A stretch of 64,000 bases of DNA, taken from NCBI RefSeq assembly GCF_013449375.1, contig NZ_JACDRR010000011.1, positions 248,001-312,000 of the forward strand, written 5' to 3'. The notes beneath the pieces were generated by a model that did no database searches, was not told the origin of the DNA, and saw nothing but the letters and a program-made list of their open reading frames with translations. The translations under genes were made by a program, and so were the position numbers. This document shows, one piece after another, positions 1-7,862 of the stretch. The DNA is from Pectobacterium sp. CFBP8739. Its GTDB lineage: Bacteria; Pseudomonadota; Gammaproteobacteria; Enterobacterales; Enterobacteriaceae. How positions within the stretch are numbered: position 1 is the stretch's first letter; every line of letters starts with the position of its first letter.

Positions 1-215
1 ATATGGTGGATCGTTACGGCTACTTTGTGACATATCAACCGCCGATTACGCCTTTTACCATACTGCTATGGCTGCTGCCGGCACTGTTTCTGGCGACGGG
101 GGCGTGGATGATTATTCGGCGTGCGCACCGAATCCGAAGTACCAAAGAACCCATGAGCGAACAGGATAAAAAGCGCTTGCAGACGCTGTTGGGACGTGAG
201 GAGAAATCGGAATGA
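1..215 (+). CDS. ccmH: Cytochrome c maturation protein CcmH, C-terminal part (5' end outside window)
   Basis: This is the end of a CcmH/NrfF-type protein, the membrane-anchored subunit of the cytochrome c haem lyase, which keeps the apocytochrome CXXCH thiols reduced in the periplasm. The visible part holds the RYGxFV motif, one membrane helix (LLWLLPALFLATGAW) and a charged cytoplasmic tail, as CcmH has near its C terminus. The CXXC active site and signal peptide lie upstream of the window. The stop overlaps the next start in an ATGA (212-215), so translation of ccmI is probably coupled. In E. coli both parts are one fused CcmH; here they are separate genes. An ATG at base 3 is internal to the gene. 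Confidence 0.85.
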   Translation, partial: MVDRYGYFVTYQPPITPFTILLWLLPALFLATGAWMIIRRAHRIRSTKEPMSEQDKKRLQTLLGREEKSE

Positions 216-1081
216 TGCTACTGACTGCAACCATTGTGCTCTCGCTGATGGCGCTTTCTGCGCTGCTGCTTGCACCGTGGTCGTCACGGGGCGAATACGA
301 TCGTGATGCGATTAATCAGGCGCTGTATCGCGACCGTCTGCGTGAGCTGACTGCGGATGTGGCCAATGAGCAGGAACGCGCTCAACTGGTTGAAGAACTC
401 CAGCATACGCTATTGCAGGATATTCCCGACGGCGCGAAGGCACAGCAGCGTCCGCTAAACCGCTGGATTTTGCTGCCGGGCATGCTGTTGCTGGTTATGG
501 TCAGCCTCGGCGTATTTTGGAAGACGTCTGCGGTTAAGCGGGTGCAGGAATTGCAGCAGGTTGTTGCGCTAGCGCCTGAACTCATGACGCGAGCATTAGA
601 TCCGGATGCTGAACCGCTGACTCTTGAAGAGGTCGCGCGTCTCGGTTTGGGGCTGCGTAGTCAACTGGAATCTCAGCCAGATAATCCCCAAGACTGGTGG
701 ATGTTGGGGCGCATTGCGGGCTTGCTGAACAACTACGACATGTCCGTGCAGGCGTTTGCTAAAGCGTTCCAACTCGATCCGAAGAATACGGATCTGGCGC
801 TGGACTATGCCGACCTGCTGTCGCGATCTACCGACCCGCGTGATAGCCAACGCGGTGGTGAGATGCTGCGTGAACTGATGAATTCCGGCTCGACCAATGT
901 CCGCGTGCTGAGCCTGCTGGCTTTCAATGCTTATGAAGCCCAGCGCTATCAGGATGCGATTGACGCCTGGCAAATGATGCTGAAACTGCTCCCGCAAAAC
1001 GACACGCGCCGTGCGGTTATCGAACGCAGCGTCGGACAGGCGAAAGCATCGCTGTCGGTTCAGGCAACGACGGGGAAGTAA
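212..1081 (+). CDS. ccmI: c-type cytochrome biogenesis protein CcmI (TPR)
   Basis: CcmI is the apocytochrome chaperone of the System I maturation complex. The 289-residue protein has an N-terminal membrane helix (about residues 2-22), a charged loop, a second helix (about 87-107, LLPGMLLLVMVSLGVFW) and a periplasmic domain with TPR-type repeats from about residue 145 (WWMLGRIAGLLNNYDMSVQAF and following). That matches the C-terminal half of the E. coli CcmH fusion. It starts inside the ccmH stop codon and is the last gene of the ccm operon; a strong hairpin follows. Its position convergent to nap fits the c-type haem demand of NapB and NapC. Confidence 0.88.
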   Translation: MMLLTATIVLSLMALSALLLAPWSSRGEYDRDAINQALYRDRLRELTADVANEQERAQLVEELQHTLLQDIPDGAKAQQRPLNRWILLPGMLLLVMVSLGVFWKTSAVKRVQELQQVVALAPELMTRALDPDAEPLTLEEVARLGLGLRSQLESQPDNPQDWWMLGRIAGLLNNYDMSVQAFAKAFQLDPKNTDLALDYADLLSRSTDPRDSQRGGEMLRELMNSGSTNVRVLSLLAFNAYEAQRYQDAIDAWQMMLKLLPQNDTRRAVIERSVGQAKASLSVQATTGK

Positions 1082-1107
1082 ATTCTTTTTATCTTCATAA
1101 AATAACG

Positions 1108-1130
1108 AAAGGGCGATATATCGCCCTTTT
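1108..1130 (+). terminator. Rho-independent terminator after ccmI
   Basis: The palindrome AAAGGGCGATATATCGCCCTTT is followed by a short T-rich run, 26 bp after the ccmI stop. As an almost perfect palindrome it could act in either direction. Confidence 0.75.
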
Positions 1131-1153
1131 GTCATTTCTGTTGTTACGACGAA

Positions 1154-1555
1154 GGTTTCGTGCGCAATAAGAAGGGGCATTCTCTGCAACTCGCGTTGCA
1201 CGCGCCCGACACGGAGCGGCTAAGGCCGCTCTCAGCATAGACGGAAACATTCGTTTTAAAATGACAATGTATTAAGTTCAATCTTTTGATTTTATGGGGT
1301 AAGTTCGCGTAAAGAATTGCGCTGAGGTGAGCGTGGCCGCCGGATGAGCGGCATGGACGCCGCGAAAGTCTGCGCCGTGCCGGGAGCACGTCGCAGGCGG
1401 TCCGATCAGCGGATACGAGCGCCGAAGGCACCGCGAAGCGGCGTAATTCCCCGCGAAAAGCCAGGGGTCGCGGGGCGACGGCAATTGAGCCGCCCCGCGT
1501 CGGGCGCATGCGACGCGAGTTGCAGAAAATCACATTACTTACTGCGCACGAAACC
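1154..1555. repeat. Candidate non-coding element with 68-bp terminal inverted repeats
   Basis: Bases 1154-1221 and the reverse complement of 1488-1555 align without gaps over 68 bp at about 84% identity; both outer ends read GGTTTCGTGCGCA. The interior is GC-rich with strong hairpins: GAGCGGC/GCCGCTC at 1214-1231, and a 9-bp stem CGCGGGGCG (1469-1477) with CGCCCCGCG (1491-1499). The segment CGCGGGG (1469-1475) can alternatively pair with CCCCGCG at 1449-1455. No convincing coding frame is present. It lies between the convergent 3' ends of ccmI and napC, a typical site for a MITE-like or other dispersed repeat. Repetition elsewhere in the genome cannot be seen from this window. Confidence 0.6.
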
Positions 1556-1613
1556 CTCACGGTACTTACAAGAATACGTTACTCCCGCTCGACGGACTTT
1601 GTCAGCTACGATA

Positions 1614-1631
1614 GGACGGCATATGCCGTCC
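1614..1631 (-). terminator. Hairpin downstream of napC
   Basis: The perfect palindrome GGACGGCATATGCCGTCC lies 24 bp beyond the napC stop. No U-run follows on the minus strand, so it may be a Rho-dependent or mRNA 3'-stabilising hairpin rather than a classical terminator. Confidence 0.4.
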
Positions 1632-1654
1632 CGAGTGTGGCGAAGAGGGGCGAG

Positions 1655-2257
1655 CTATAACCCGCTTTTGACGCCGTGCATGTCCGGCAGTTTGTGGGCG
1701 ATGCCTTTGTGGCAGTCGATACAGGTTTGACCGAGTTTTATCGCGTCGCTGTGTTTTTCCGCTGCGACCGTTTTTTGCCCTGAAAAGTCCATATAGTCAA
1801 CGTTGTGGCAGTTGCGGCATTCCTGAGAATTGTTATTTTTCATGCGCCGCCATTCGTTTTGCGCCATCGTCAGTCGATGTGCTTCAAATTTTTGTGGCGT
1901 ATCGATGGTGCCCATTATTTTACCGTACAGCTCTTTACTGGCCTGAATTTTACGCACCATTTTCGGCACAAACTCATGCGGAACGTGGCAATCCGGGCAG
2001 GTGGCACGCACGCCGCTGCGGTTGCTGTAGTGCGCGGTTTCCATATATTCCTGATAGACGGTATTGCGCATTTCATGACAGCTGATGCAGAACGTCTCGC
2101 TGTTACTCATCTCCATGCCTTTCTGAGACGTTGCCAGAAAGAAAATACCACCCGCGAAGCCGATAATGAGCAACGTGCCCAGCGCCAGCCGGCTCGGGCG
2201 GCGCCACCATTGCCACAGTTGGCGTAACAACCGTCCTGCTTTTCCTGGTTGTTTCAT
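1655..2257 (-). CDS. napC: Periplasmic nitrate reductase, tetraheme quinol dehydrogenase NapC
   Basis: NapC is the membrane-anchored NapC/NirT-family cytochrome that takes electrons from menaquinol/ubiquinol and passes them to NapB and NapA. After an N-terminal helix (LGTLLIIGFAGGIFFLA) the sequence has four CXXCH haem sites: CISCH, CPDCH, CRNCH and CIDCH. The start chosen (ATG at 2257) has GAGG six bases upstream and gives 200 residues, the length of E. coli NapC; a GTG 12 bases further upstream overlaps the napB stop but is less well placed. It is the last gene of the nap operon. Confidence 0.93.
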   Translation of the reverse strand: MKQPGKAGRLLRQLWQWWRRPSRLALGTLLIIGFAGGIFFLATSQKGMEMSNSETFCISCHEMRNTVYQEYMETAHYSNRSGVRATCPDCHVPHEFVPKMVRKIQASKELYGKIMGTIDTPQKFEAHRLTMAQNEWRRMKNNNSQECRNCHNVDYMDFSGQKTVAAEKHSDAIKLGQTCIDCHKGIAHKLPDMHGVKSGL

Positions 2258-2265
2258 AGAAAACC

Positions 2266-2718
2266 TCACTGTCCAAAGCCTTTAGAAGGGGCGAACGTGT
2301 TGCCGGTAATTGGCGCACTGTCCGCTTGCGGCACGTGGCATTGCAGACAGAAATGGCGTGCAGGGGCAACATTGCTCAGCACTTTGCCGTCTCTGTCGAC
2401 AAAATGGGTCGGGCTAACGCGCGGGGCGCTGGTGGAACGATAATTCTCCACGCCGTGACACTGCAGGCAGCGGTTAAAGGTCGGGGTGACCTGATAGCCA
2501 TCCACGCTATGCGGGATCATCGGTGGCTGGTTGACATAGTTGAGCGCCATACGTTCCTGCTGCTTCGGCATCCGGCTATTTCCCGGCTGTGTCGTGGCGA
2601 CTTCTGGCGATTGGCTTAAATCGACCTGTGCCGTCGCTATCGCACTACCTACTGTTGTACTGCCCATTATCGCTAGGGCGGTGATCCAGCGAAACCATCC
2701 CATTCTCAGGCTTTTCAT
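2266..2718 (-). CDS. napB: Periplasmic nitrate reductase diheme subunit NapB
   Basis: NapB is the periplasmic diheme cytochrome c that passes electrons from NapC to NapA. The 150-residue product has a Sec signal peptide ([19 protein letters not shown] then an Ala-rich cleavage region) and two CLQCH haem-binding motifs in its second half, as in the family. The ATG at 2718 overlaps the napH stop in an ATGA and has GGGAG upstream, so it is preferred to an ATG 21 bases further out. The length matches E. coli NapB (149 aa). Confidence 0.93.
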   Translation of the reverse strand: MKSLRMGWFRWITALAIMGSTTVGSAIATAQVDLSQSPEVATTQPGNSRMPKQQERMALNYVNQPPMIPHSVDGYQVTPTFNRCLQCHGVENYRSTSAPRVSPTHFVDRDGKVLSNVAPARHFCLQCHVPQADSAPITGNTFAPSKGFGQ

Positions 2719-3578
2719 GACTTTGCTCCCGATTTCCATCTAAGGGTTATTTTAAAAACGTCTTCAGCGCAGACATCAATACAGCGTCCGCATGTTATGC
2801 AGTCTCGGTCAGTGACCTGTACCGGACTGTGTTTATCGAGCAAGGGCGAACGCAGCACCTGTGGTTCTGGACAGACATGGAAGCAGTCCATACAGCGCGT
2901 ACAGCGTTCACGCTCAGTGACATTCACCGCCAGCGCGCCTTTACCGCCAAGCACACCGTACAGCACGCCAGTCGGGCACAGGTGTCCGCACCAGCCGTGT
3001 TCCACGACCAGCAAATCAAACAGAAACAGCGCCAGCAGCAGCCAGATACCTGCGCCAAATCCGAAAATCAGCCCGCGCCCCATCAGTGAAACCGGGTTGA
3101 CCCATTCCCACAGCAGCCCGCCCGTTAGCGCACTCCCTGCCAGAATAAGGATCAGCAGCAGATAGCGCAGATTACGGGGGATCGTCGCCGAGGCGGTGAT
3201 GCCAAAGCGACGACGTAACCAGGCAGCGAAATCGGTAAGCGGATTAACTGGGCAGACCCAGCTACAGAACAGGCGCTTGCCTGCCAGCGCATAGCTCAGT
3301 GCGATAATCAGCGCACCGACTAGCGCGAGCGTGGCGGGCAGATGACCGCTGGCCAGACTTTGCAGTACCATCAGCGGATCGCTGAACGGCACGGTGTCGA
3401 ACAAGCGACTGGCGCTGTAGTTACCGTGCAGGATCCAAAACCCGAAGAGCGGACCGCTGAGGAACATGAGCAGCACCAGAGACTGGGTCAGGCGACGTAA
3501 GACCAGCCAGCGGTGACTGCGCCACCAGCCTTTTCTCGCCTGAGCTTCTCGTCCGGCGTCCTGCTTACGATTTGCCAT
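2715..3578 (-). CDS. napH: Quinol dehydrogenase membrane component NapH
   Basis: NapH is a polytopic iron-sulfur protein thought to form a quinol dehydrogenase with NapG. The protein shows about four membrane helices, the paired CxxxCP motifs typical of NapH/NosR (CSWVCPVNP and CGHLCPTGV), and two C-terminal 4Fe-4S clusters ([14 protein letters not shown] and [15 protein letters not shown]). The start at 3578 (MANRKQDAG) gives 287 residues, exactly the E. coli length, and overlaps the end of napG by 14 bp. An open frame extends about 80 codons further upstream but runs inside napG and is not coding. Confidence 0.93.
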   Translation of the reverse strand: MANRKQDAGREAQARKGWWRSHRWLVLRRLTQSLVLLMFLSGPLFGFWILHGNYSASRLFDTVPFSDPLMVLQSLASGHLPATLALVGALIIALSYALAGKRLFCSWVCPVNPLTDFAAWLRRRFGITASATIPRNLRYLLLILILAGSALTGGLLWEWVNPVSLMGRGLIFGFGAGIWLLLALFLFDLLVVEHGWCGHLCPTGVLYGVLGGKGALAVNVTERERCTRCMDCFHVCPEPQVLRSPLLDKHSPVQVTDRDCITCGRCIDVCAEDVFKITLRWKSGAKS

Positions 3579-4257
3579 CGCGTGCCTCCAGCCAACTGAA
3601 ACGGTAGTGGTGTCCGAGTTCGCCTTTTGCCAGCGCGCGCGGTAAAACCTTGATCGCCGGCTGTTCCAGCACGCAGGCTTTTTCACACTTGCCGCAGCCG
3701 GTACAGATATCGCTATGCACGGTAGGCAGAAAACGGGCATGTTTCCCAGTGCGGGTATTGCGCTCTGGCTCCAGCGTGATGGCACTATCGATGAGAGGAC
3801 AGACGCGATAGCAGACATCGCAACGTAGCCCCTGATAGTTCAGACAGTTTTCCTGATCGAGCAGCACCGCTAATCCCATGCGGGCGTCATCAATAGCGTC
3901 CAACGGCTGTAACGCCCCGCTAGGGCAGGCAACCACGCAGGGAATGTCCTCACACATTTCGCACGGGGTATCGCGCGCGACAAAGTAAGGGCTACCGGCT
4001 GCGGAGCCGGAAACCAGCGTTGCCAGCTTCAGCGTGTCGTACGGACAGGCCTGAACACATTGGCCACAGCGTATGCAGACACCGGAAAAAGCCGCCTCAG
4101 ACAGCGCACCCGGTGGCCGCAACCGGAGTTCGTCGGCCTGAGCGCGCTGCTGCTGAATGCCAAGCACCGTCACCGCGGCGGATAAACCCGCAACGGCGCG
4201 GACGGCGTCACGCAGAAAACGACGGCGAGCAGGTGAAGCATTCTCCGGGCGTGCCAT
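3565..4257 (-). CDS. napG: Ferredoxin-type protein NapG
   Basis: NapG is a periplasmic ferredoxin-like partner of NapH in electron delivery to the nitrate reductase. A twin-arginine signal is visible at the N terminus (RRRFLRD followed by a hydrophobic stretch). Several 4Fe-4S motifs follow, including [41 protein letters not shown] and [12 protein letters not shown]. The 230 residues match the E. coli protein (231 aa). Five bases separate it from the napA stop. Confidence 0.93.
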   Translation of the reverse strand: MARPENASPARRRFLRDAVRAVAGLSAAVTVLGIQQQRAQADELRLRPPGALSEAAFSGVCIRCGQCVQACPYDTLKLATLVSGSAAGSPYFVARDTPCEMCEDIPCVVACPSGALQPLDAIDDARMGLAVLLDQENCLNYQGLRCDVCYRVCPLIDSAITLEPERNTRTGKHARFLPTVHSDICTGCGKCEKACVLEQPAIKVLPRALAKGELGHHYRFSWLEARDGKS

Positions 4258-4262
4258 GTGCG

Positions 4263-6749
4263 CTACACCTTAGCCAGCTTGACGGCACATTTCTTAAAGT
4301 CCGTTTCTTTCGACAGCGGATCGGTCGCATCCAGCGTCAGGACGTTAGTCATCTGCGCAGCGTCGAAGAACGGCATATACACCAGCCCACGCGGTGGCTT
4401 ATTGCGGCCGCGTGTCTCAACAATCGAGACGACTTCACCACGGCGCGAGATAATGCGGACTTTCTCACCGCGACGCAGATCGCGCGCTTTGGCATCCTGC
4501 GGATGCATAAACAGCACAGCTTCTGGGAAGGCGCGGTGCAGTTCCGGTACGCGACGCGTCATGCTGCCGGTGTGCCAGTGTTCCAGCACACGACCGGTGG
4601 AGAGCCAGAGATCGTATTCGTCGTCCGGCGCTTCGGCGGCAGGCTCGTAAGGCAGTGCGAAAATCACCGCTTTGCCATCCGGTTTACCGTAAAAACGGTA
4701 GGCTTCTCCCGCTTTGACGTAAGGATCGTGCCCTTCGCTGTAGCGCCACTGCGTTTCCTTGCCATTAACCACCGGCCAGCGTAGCCCGCGCACTTTGTGG
4801 TAGTCATCGAACGGTGCCAGGTCGTGACCGTGCCCACGGCCAAATGCGGCATATTCTTCAAATAGGCCTTTTTGCAGGTAAAAACCGAAGTCGCGAGATT
4901 CGTCGTTCAGCTGATTTTCCGCTAATTCACTGAGCGGGAAGCGTGTGGTGACATCGTTCGCAAACAGCACGTCGTAGAGCGTTTTGCCACGGTAGGCGGG
5001 TTTCTGCGCCAGAAGTGCTTCCGGCCATACTTCCTCGATGGCGAAGCGCTTGGCAAAGCTCACCACCTGCCACAGATCGGATTTTGATTCGCCTGGCGCT
5101 TTCACCTGCTGACGCCAAAACTGCGTCCGGCGCTCGGCGTTGCCGTAGGCACCTTCTTTTTCCACCCACATCGCGGTAGGCAAAATCAGGTCAGCGGACA
5201 AGGCGCTGATCGTCGGGTAGGGGTCAGAAACGACGATGAAGTTACGTGGATCGCGCCAGCCCGGCATACGTTCCTGATTGATGTTCGGGCCGGCCTGCAT
5301 GTTGTTGTTACACATCACCCAATAGGCGTTCAGCGTGCCGTCTTTCAGTGCCCTGTCTTGTGCGACGGCGTGCAGGCCGATCTTTTCAGGAATGGTACCG
5401 GCCGGTAGCTGCCACAGTTTTTCCGCCATCGCGCGGTGTTTCTCGTTAGTGACGACCATATCCGCAGGCAGGCGGTGGGCGAACGTGCCGACTTCACGCG
5501 CGGTGCCGCAGGCAGAAGGTTGACCGGTTAATGAGAACGGCCCGCAGCCAGGCTGAGAGATCTTGCCCGTCAGCAGGTGGATGTTATAAACCAGATTGTT
5601 CGCCCAGACGCCGCGCGTGTGTTGGTTAAAGCCCATCGTCCAGTAGGAGATCACTTTCTTCTTCGGATCGGCATAGAGTTTTGCCAGCGCTTCTAACTGG
5701 TCGGCGGGAACGCCGCTGATCGCGACCGTTTTTTCCAGCGTATAATCGGCGACAAAGGCTTTGTACTCTTCAAAACTCATGGGTTCAGACGCATCCGAAC
5801 CCGGGTTTTTCGCCGCTTTCTCCAATGGGTGCGTTGGGCGCAACCCGTAACCGATATCGGTCACGCCTCGGCGCAGGTTCACGTGGCGGGTAAAGAAGGC
5901 CTCGTTCACCGCATTGTTTTGAATAATGTAGTTGGCGATGTAGTTGAGAATGGCCAGATCGGTTTGAGGTGTAAACACCATGCCGTTATCCGCCAGTTCA
6001 AAACTGCGGTGCTGGTAGGTGGACAGCACGGCGACCGTGACATTGGTGTTCGACAGGCGGCGGTCGGTGATGCGCGACCAGAGAATCGGGTGCATCTCCG
6101 CCATGTTGGAACCCCACAGCACAAACGCATCGGTCTGTTCGATATCGTCGTAGCAGCCCATCGGTTCATCCATACCGAAGGTACGCATGAATCCGACTAC
6201 TGCCGAGGCCATACAGTGGCGCGCGTTGGGGTCAATATTGTTGGAGCGGAAGCCCGCTTTGAACAGTTTGGCGGCCGCATAGCCTTCCCAAATGGTTGAT
6301 TGCCCAGAGCCAAACATGCCTATCGCGTTCGGGCCTTTCTCCTTCAGTGCGGTTTTGAATTTCTCCGCCATGATGTCAAATGCCTGATCCCAGGAGATCG
6401 GCGTAAATTCGCCTTCTTTATCGAATTTGCCGTCACGCATGCGCAGCAAAGGTTGAGTCAGGCGATCCTGTCCGTACATGATTTTTGGCAGGAAATAGCC
6501 CTTGATGCAGTTTAATCCGCGATTAACTGGCGCGTCGGGATCGCCCTGACTGGCGACGATGCGGCCATTTTGCGTTCCCACCAGCACACCGCACCCTACG
6601 CCACAGAAGCGGCAAGGCGCTTTATCCCAGTGGATAGCATCGGACTGTTCGGTCACGGCACGAACCGCGGTGGGTATGGTGATGCCTGCGACCGCGGCTG
6701 CCGCTGCGACTGCGTTCGCCTTCATAAAGTGTCGTCGACTGAGTTTCAT
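4263..6749 (-). CDS. napA: Periplasmic nitrate reductase catalytic subunit NapA
   Basis: NapA reduces nitrate to nitrite in the periplasm with a bis-molybdopterin guanine dinucleotide cofactor and one 4Fe-4S cluster. The protein has 828 residues, identical in length to E. coli NapA. It opens with a twin-arginine signal ([11 protein letters not shown]) and carries the cluster motif CRFCGVGCG near residue 46 and the expected Mo-ligand cysteine in ARHCMAS near residue 178; the C-terminal molydopterin-dinucleotide-binding domain includes [12 protein letters not shown]. The start overlaps the napD stop (6746-6749), consistent with coupled synthesis of enzyme and its chaperone. Confidence 0.96.
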   Translation of the reverse strand: MKLSRRHFMKANAVAAAAAVAGITIPTAVRAVTEQSDAIHWDKAPCRFCGVGCGVLVGTQNGRIVASQGDPDAPVNRGLNCIKGYFLPKIMYGQDRLTQPLLRMRDGKFDKEGEFTPISWDQAFDIMAEKFKTALKEKGPNAIGMFGSGQSTIWEGYAAAKLFKAGFRSNNIDPNARHCMASAVVGFMRTFGMDEPMGCYDDIEQTDAFVLWGSNMAEMHPILWSRITDRRLSNTNVTVAVLSTYQHRSFELADNGMVFTPQTDLAILNYIANYIIQNNAVNEAFFTRHVNLRRGVTDIGYGLRPTHPLEKAAKNPGSDASEPMSFEEYKAFVADYTLEKTVAISGVPADQLEALAKLYADPKKKVISYWTMGFNQHTRGVWANNLVYNIHLLTGKISQPGCGPFSLTGQPSACGTAREVGTFAHRLPADMVVTNEKHRAMAEKLWQLPAGTIPEKIGLHAVAQDRALKDGTLNAYWVMCNNNMQAGPNINQERMPGWRDPRNFIVVSDPYPTISALSADLILPTAMWVEKEGAYGNAERRTQFWRQQVKAPGESKSDLWQVVSFAKRFAIEEVWPEALLAQKPAYRGKTLYDVLFANDVTTRFPLSELAENQLNDESRDFGFYLQKGLFEEYAAFGRGHGHDLAPFDDYHKVRGLRWPVVNGKETQWRYSEGHDPYVKAGEAYRFYGKPDGKAVIFALPYEPAAEAPDDEYDLWLSTGRVLEHWHTGSMTRRVPELHRAFPEAVLFMHPQDAKARDLRRGEKVRIISRRGEVVSIVETRGRNKPPRGLVYMPFFDAAQMTNVLTLDATDPLSKETDFKKCAVKLAKV

Positions 6750-7081
6750 GGTATTTCCTCACCCTGAGCTTGTTGATCAAGAGGTTGTTCATCGAAAGCA
6801 AAAGATTGTTCATCGCAAAATTGTTCATCGAAAGACGGTTCATCAAGCTGGTGATAAACCAGCGAAACCGCCAGTACGCCTGTAAGCTCGCGTATTGACG
6901 CTATTTGTTTTAACAGCGTGTCTTCTGAATCTGATTCCAGCACCACGGCCATTTTTCCGGTATCGCTATCGCTGGCACCGACCTCGACATTGGGATAGGT
7001 CGCTAACGTCTCGCTGACGGCCGCCATCTGTGCCGTATTGACGTGAACCACTACACTGCAAACATGCCAGACTGTGCTCAT
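6746..7081 (-). CDS. napD: Nitrate reductase maturation chaperone NapD, with unusual repetitive tail
   Basis: NapD binds the Tat signal of NapA and holds back export until the cofactor is loaded. Residues 1 to about 80 fit the family ([10 protein letters not shown] at the start, [13 protein letters not shown] near the end). The product is 111 residues against 87 in E. coli. The extra C-terminal part is a low-complexity tail built on DEQ (SFDEQ, CDEQ, AFDEQ, LDQQ), encoded by four degenerate copies of a TTGTTCATCGAAAG-like unit at 6791-6845. The start overlaps the napF stop by ATGA. Confidence 0.9.
   Translation of the reverse strand: MSTVWHVCSVVVHVNTAQMAAVSETLATYPNVEVGASDSDTGKMAVVLESDSEDTLLKQIASIRELTGVLAVSLVYHQLDEPSFDEQFCDEQSFAFDEQPLDQQAQGEEIP
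6791..6845. repeat. Degenerate short tandem repeat in the 3' end of napD
   Basis: On the plus strand the unit TTGTTCATCGAAAG recurs with small changes (TTGTTCATCGAAAGC, TTGTTCATCGCAAAA, TTGTTCATCGAAAGA, GGTTCATCAAG). The copies are not exactly periodic. They encode the DEQ-rich tail of NapD. Confidence 0.7.
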
Positions 7082-7614
7082 CGGTTTTCCTGTTGCGTCA
7101 GGAGACGCGTTGGTGCGGTGTGATGTCCCGCGGTGATCTTTTTCATCGATATGGCGCCGACAGGGCAGCCGGAAATGCAGGCGCCACAGGTGATACAGGC
7201 GTCGTCGTCGATTGCCGGAGCCGCAACGCGTCCGAGAGTGGGACGAAACCGTATCGCTCCGGCTTCACACGCATCCTGACAGCTGCGGCATTCCACCTGA
7301 TGTAGCGATAAACAGGCATCTTGGATCGTCAGGTGGTATTCCCACGGCGTCGTATGGCTCTCCGCGAACAGCGCTTGTGGACAGGCACGCGCGCAGTCGT
7401 AGCAGAACGTGCATTCGCCGCGCTGAAAATCGATGGTGGGAAAACCGCCCGAGCCGCGCTGAATGATCCCCGAATCGCAGGCATCAATGCAGGCGTTGCA
7501 GCGTATGCACTGGCTCAGAAACTGACTTTCTAGGCCGCTCCACGGCGGACGCAACGCGTTGTCTGCCTGCGGTAAGCCACCAGTCAGTAAGGAACGTCGG
7601 GAGAGGTTAGTCAT
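7078..7614 (-). CDS. napF: Ferredoxin-type protein NapF
   Basis: NapF is a cytoplasmic ferredoxin-like protein that interacts with NapA and is thought to act in its assembly or energy coupling. Cysteine motifs for multiple 4Fe-4S clusters are visible: CIRCNACIDACDSG, CTFCYDCARACPQA, CRSCQDACEAG and CITCGACISGCPVG. The ATG at 7614 (MTNLSRRSLLTGG) aligns with the E. coli start and gives 178 residues; an in-frame GTG seven codons upstream has no ribosome-binding site. It is the first gene of the nap operon, with the promoter elements at 7680-7744 upstream. Confidence 0.9.
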   Translation of the reverse strand: MTNLSRRSLLTGGLPQADNALRPPWSGLESQFLSQCIRCNACIDACDSGIIQRGSGGFPTIDFQRGECTFCYDCARACPQALFAESHTTPWEYHLTIQDACLSLHQVECRSCQDACEAGAIRFRPTLGRVAAPAIDDDACITCGACISGCPVGAISMKKITAGHHTAPTRLLTQQENR

Positions 7615-7679
7615 GGCAGTTTGTCGCTCTGGCACGCAATGAAATATCCAATAGAAAACACGCTGTTTTTGTAGGGGTT

Positions 7680-7744
7680 ACACTATTCCTCTTAGGCTGT
7701 ATGCGATAATCACCCTTTAGAGGTAAATGGTGGTGCCGGATCAA
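7680..7744 (-). promoter_or_regulatory. nap promoter region: NarP/NarL 7-2-7 box and FNR-like site
   Basis: Reading the minus strand, TACCTCT-AA-AGGGTGA (7725-7710) matches the NarL/NarP 7-2-7 consensus perfectly in the first heptamer and at five of seven positions in the second. Centred exactly 20 bp upstream is TTGAT-CCGG-CACCA (7744-7731), with one perfect FNR half-site. In E. coli napF the FNR and NarP sites lie at -64.5 and -44.5, also 20 bp apart. Applying that spacing puts the transcription start near 7673 and a weak -10 (TAGTGT) at 7685-7680. Confidence 0.6.
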
Positions 7745-7862
7745 GCTTATGTGGGATTCGCGTCTCATTGGCTTGCCTGTTCGGATGGTGATCGCGATAG
7801 TGGCGCTGAGATGCTGCTCTACTTATTCAGAGTAGATATGACGTTAAAGGGGATTGCTCGTT

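Noticed and set aside
596..1201. Long minus-strand open frame (201 codons) opposite ccmI.
   Set aside because: It is antisense to a clear TPR protein gene, has low-complexity composition and crosses the ccmI terminator.
1144..1730. Open frames of 138 and 128 codons on both strands across the inverted-repeat element.
   Set aside because: They run through the terminal repeats and GC-rich hairpins, have no ribosome-binding sites and no recognisable protein features; the plus-strand frame also overlaps the end of napC.
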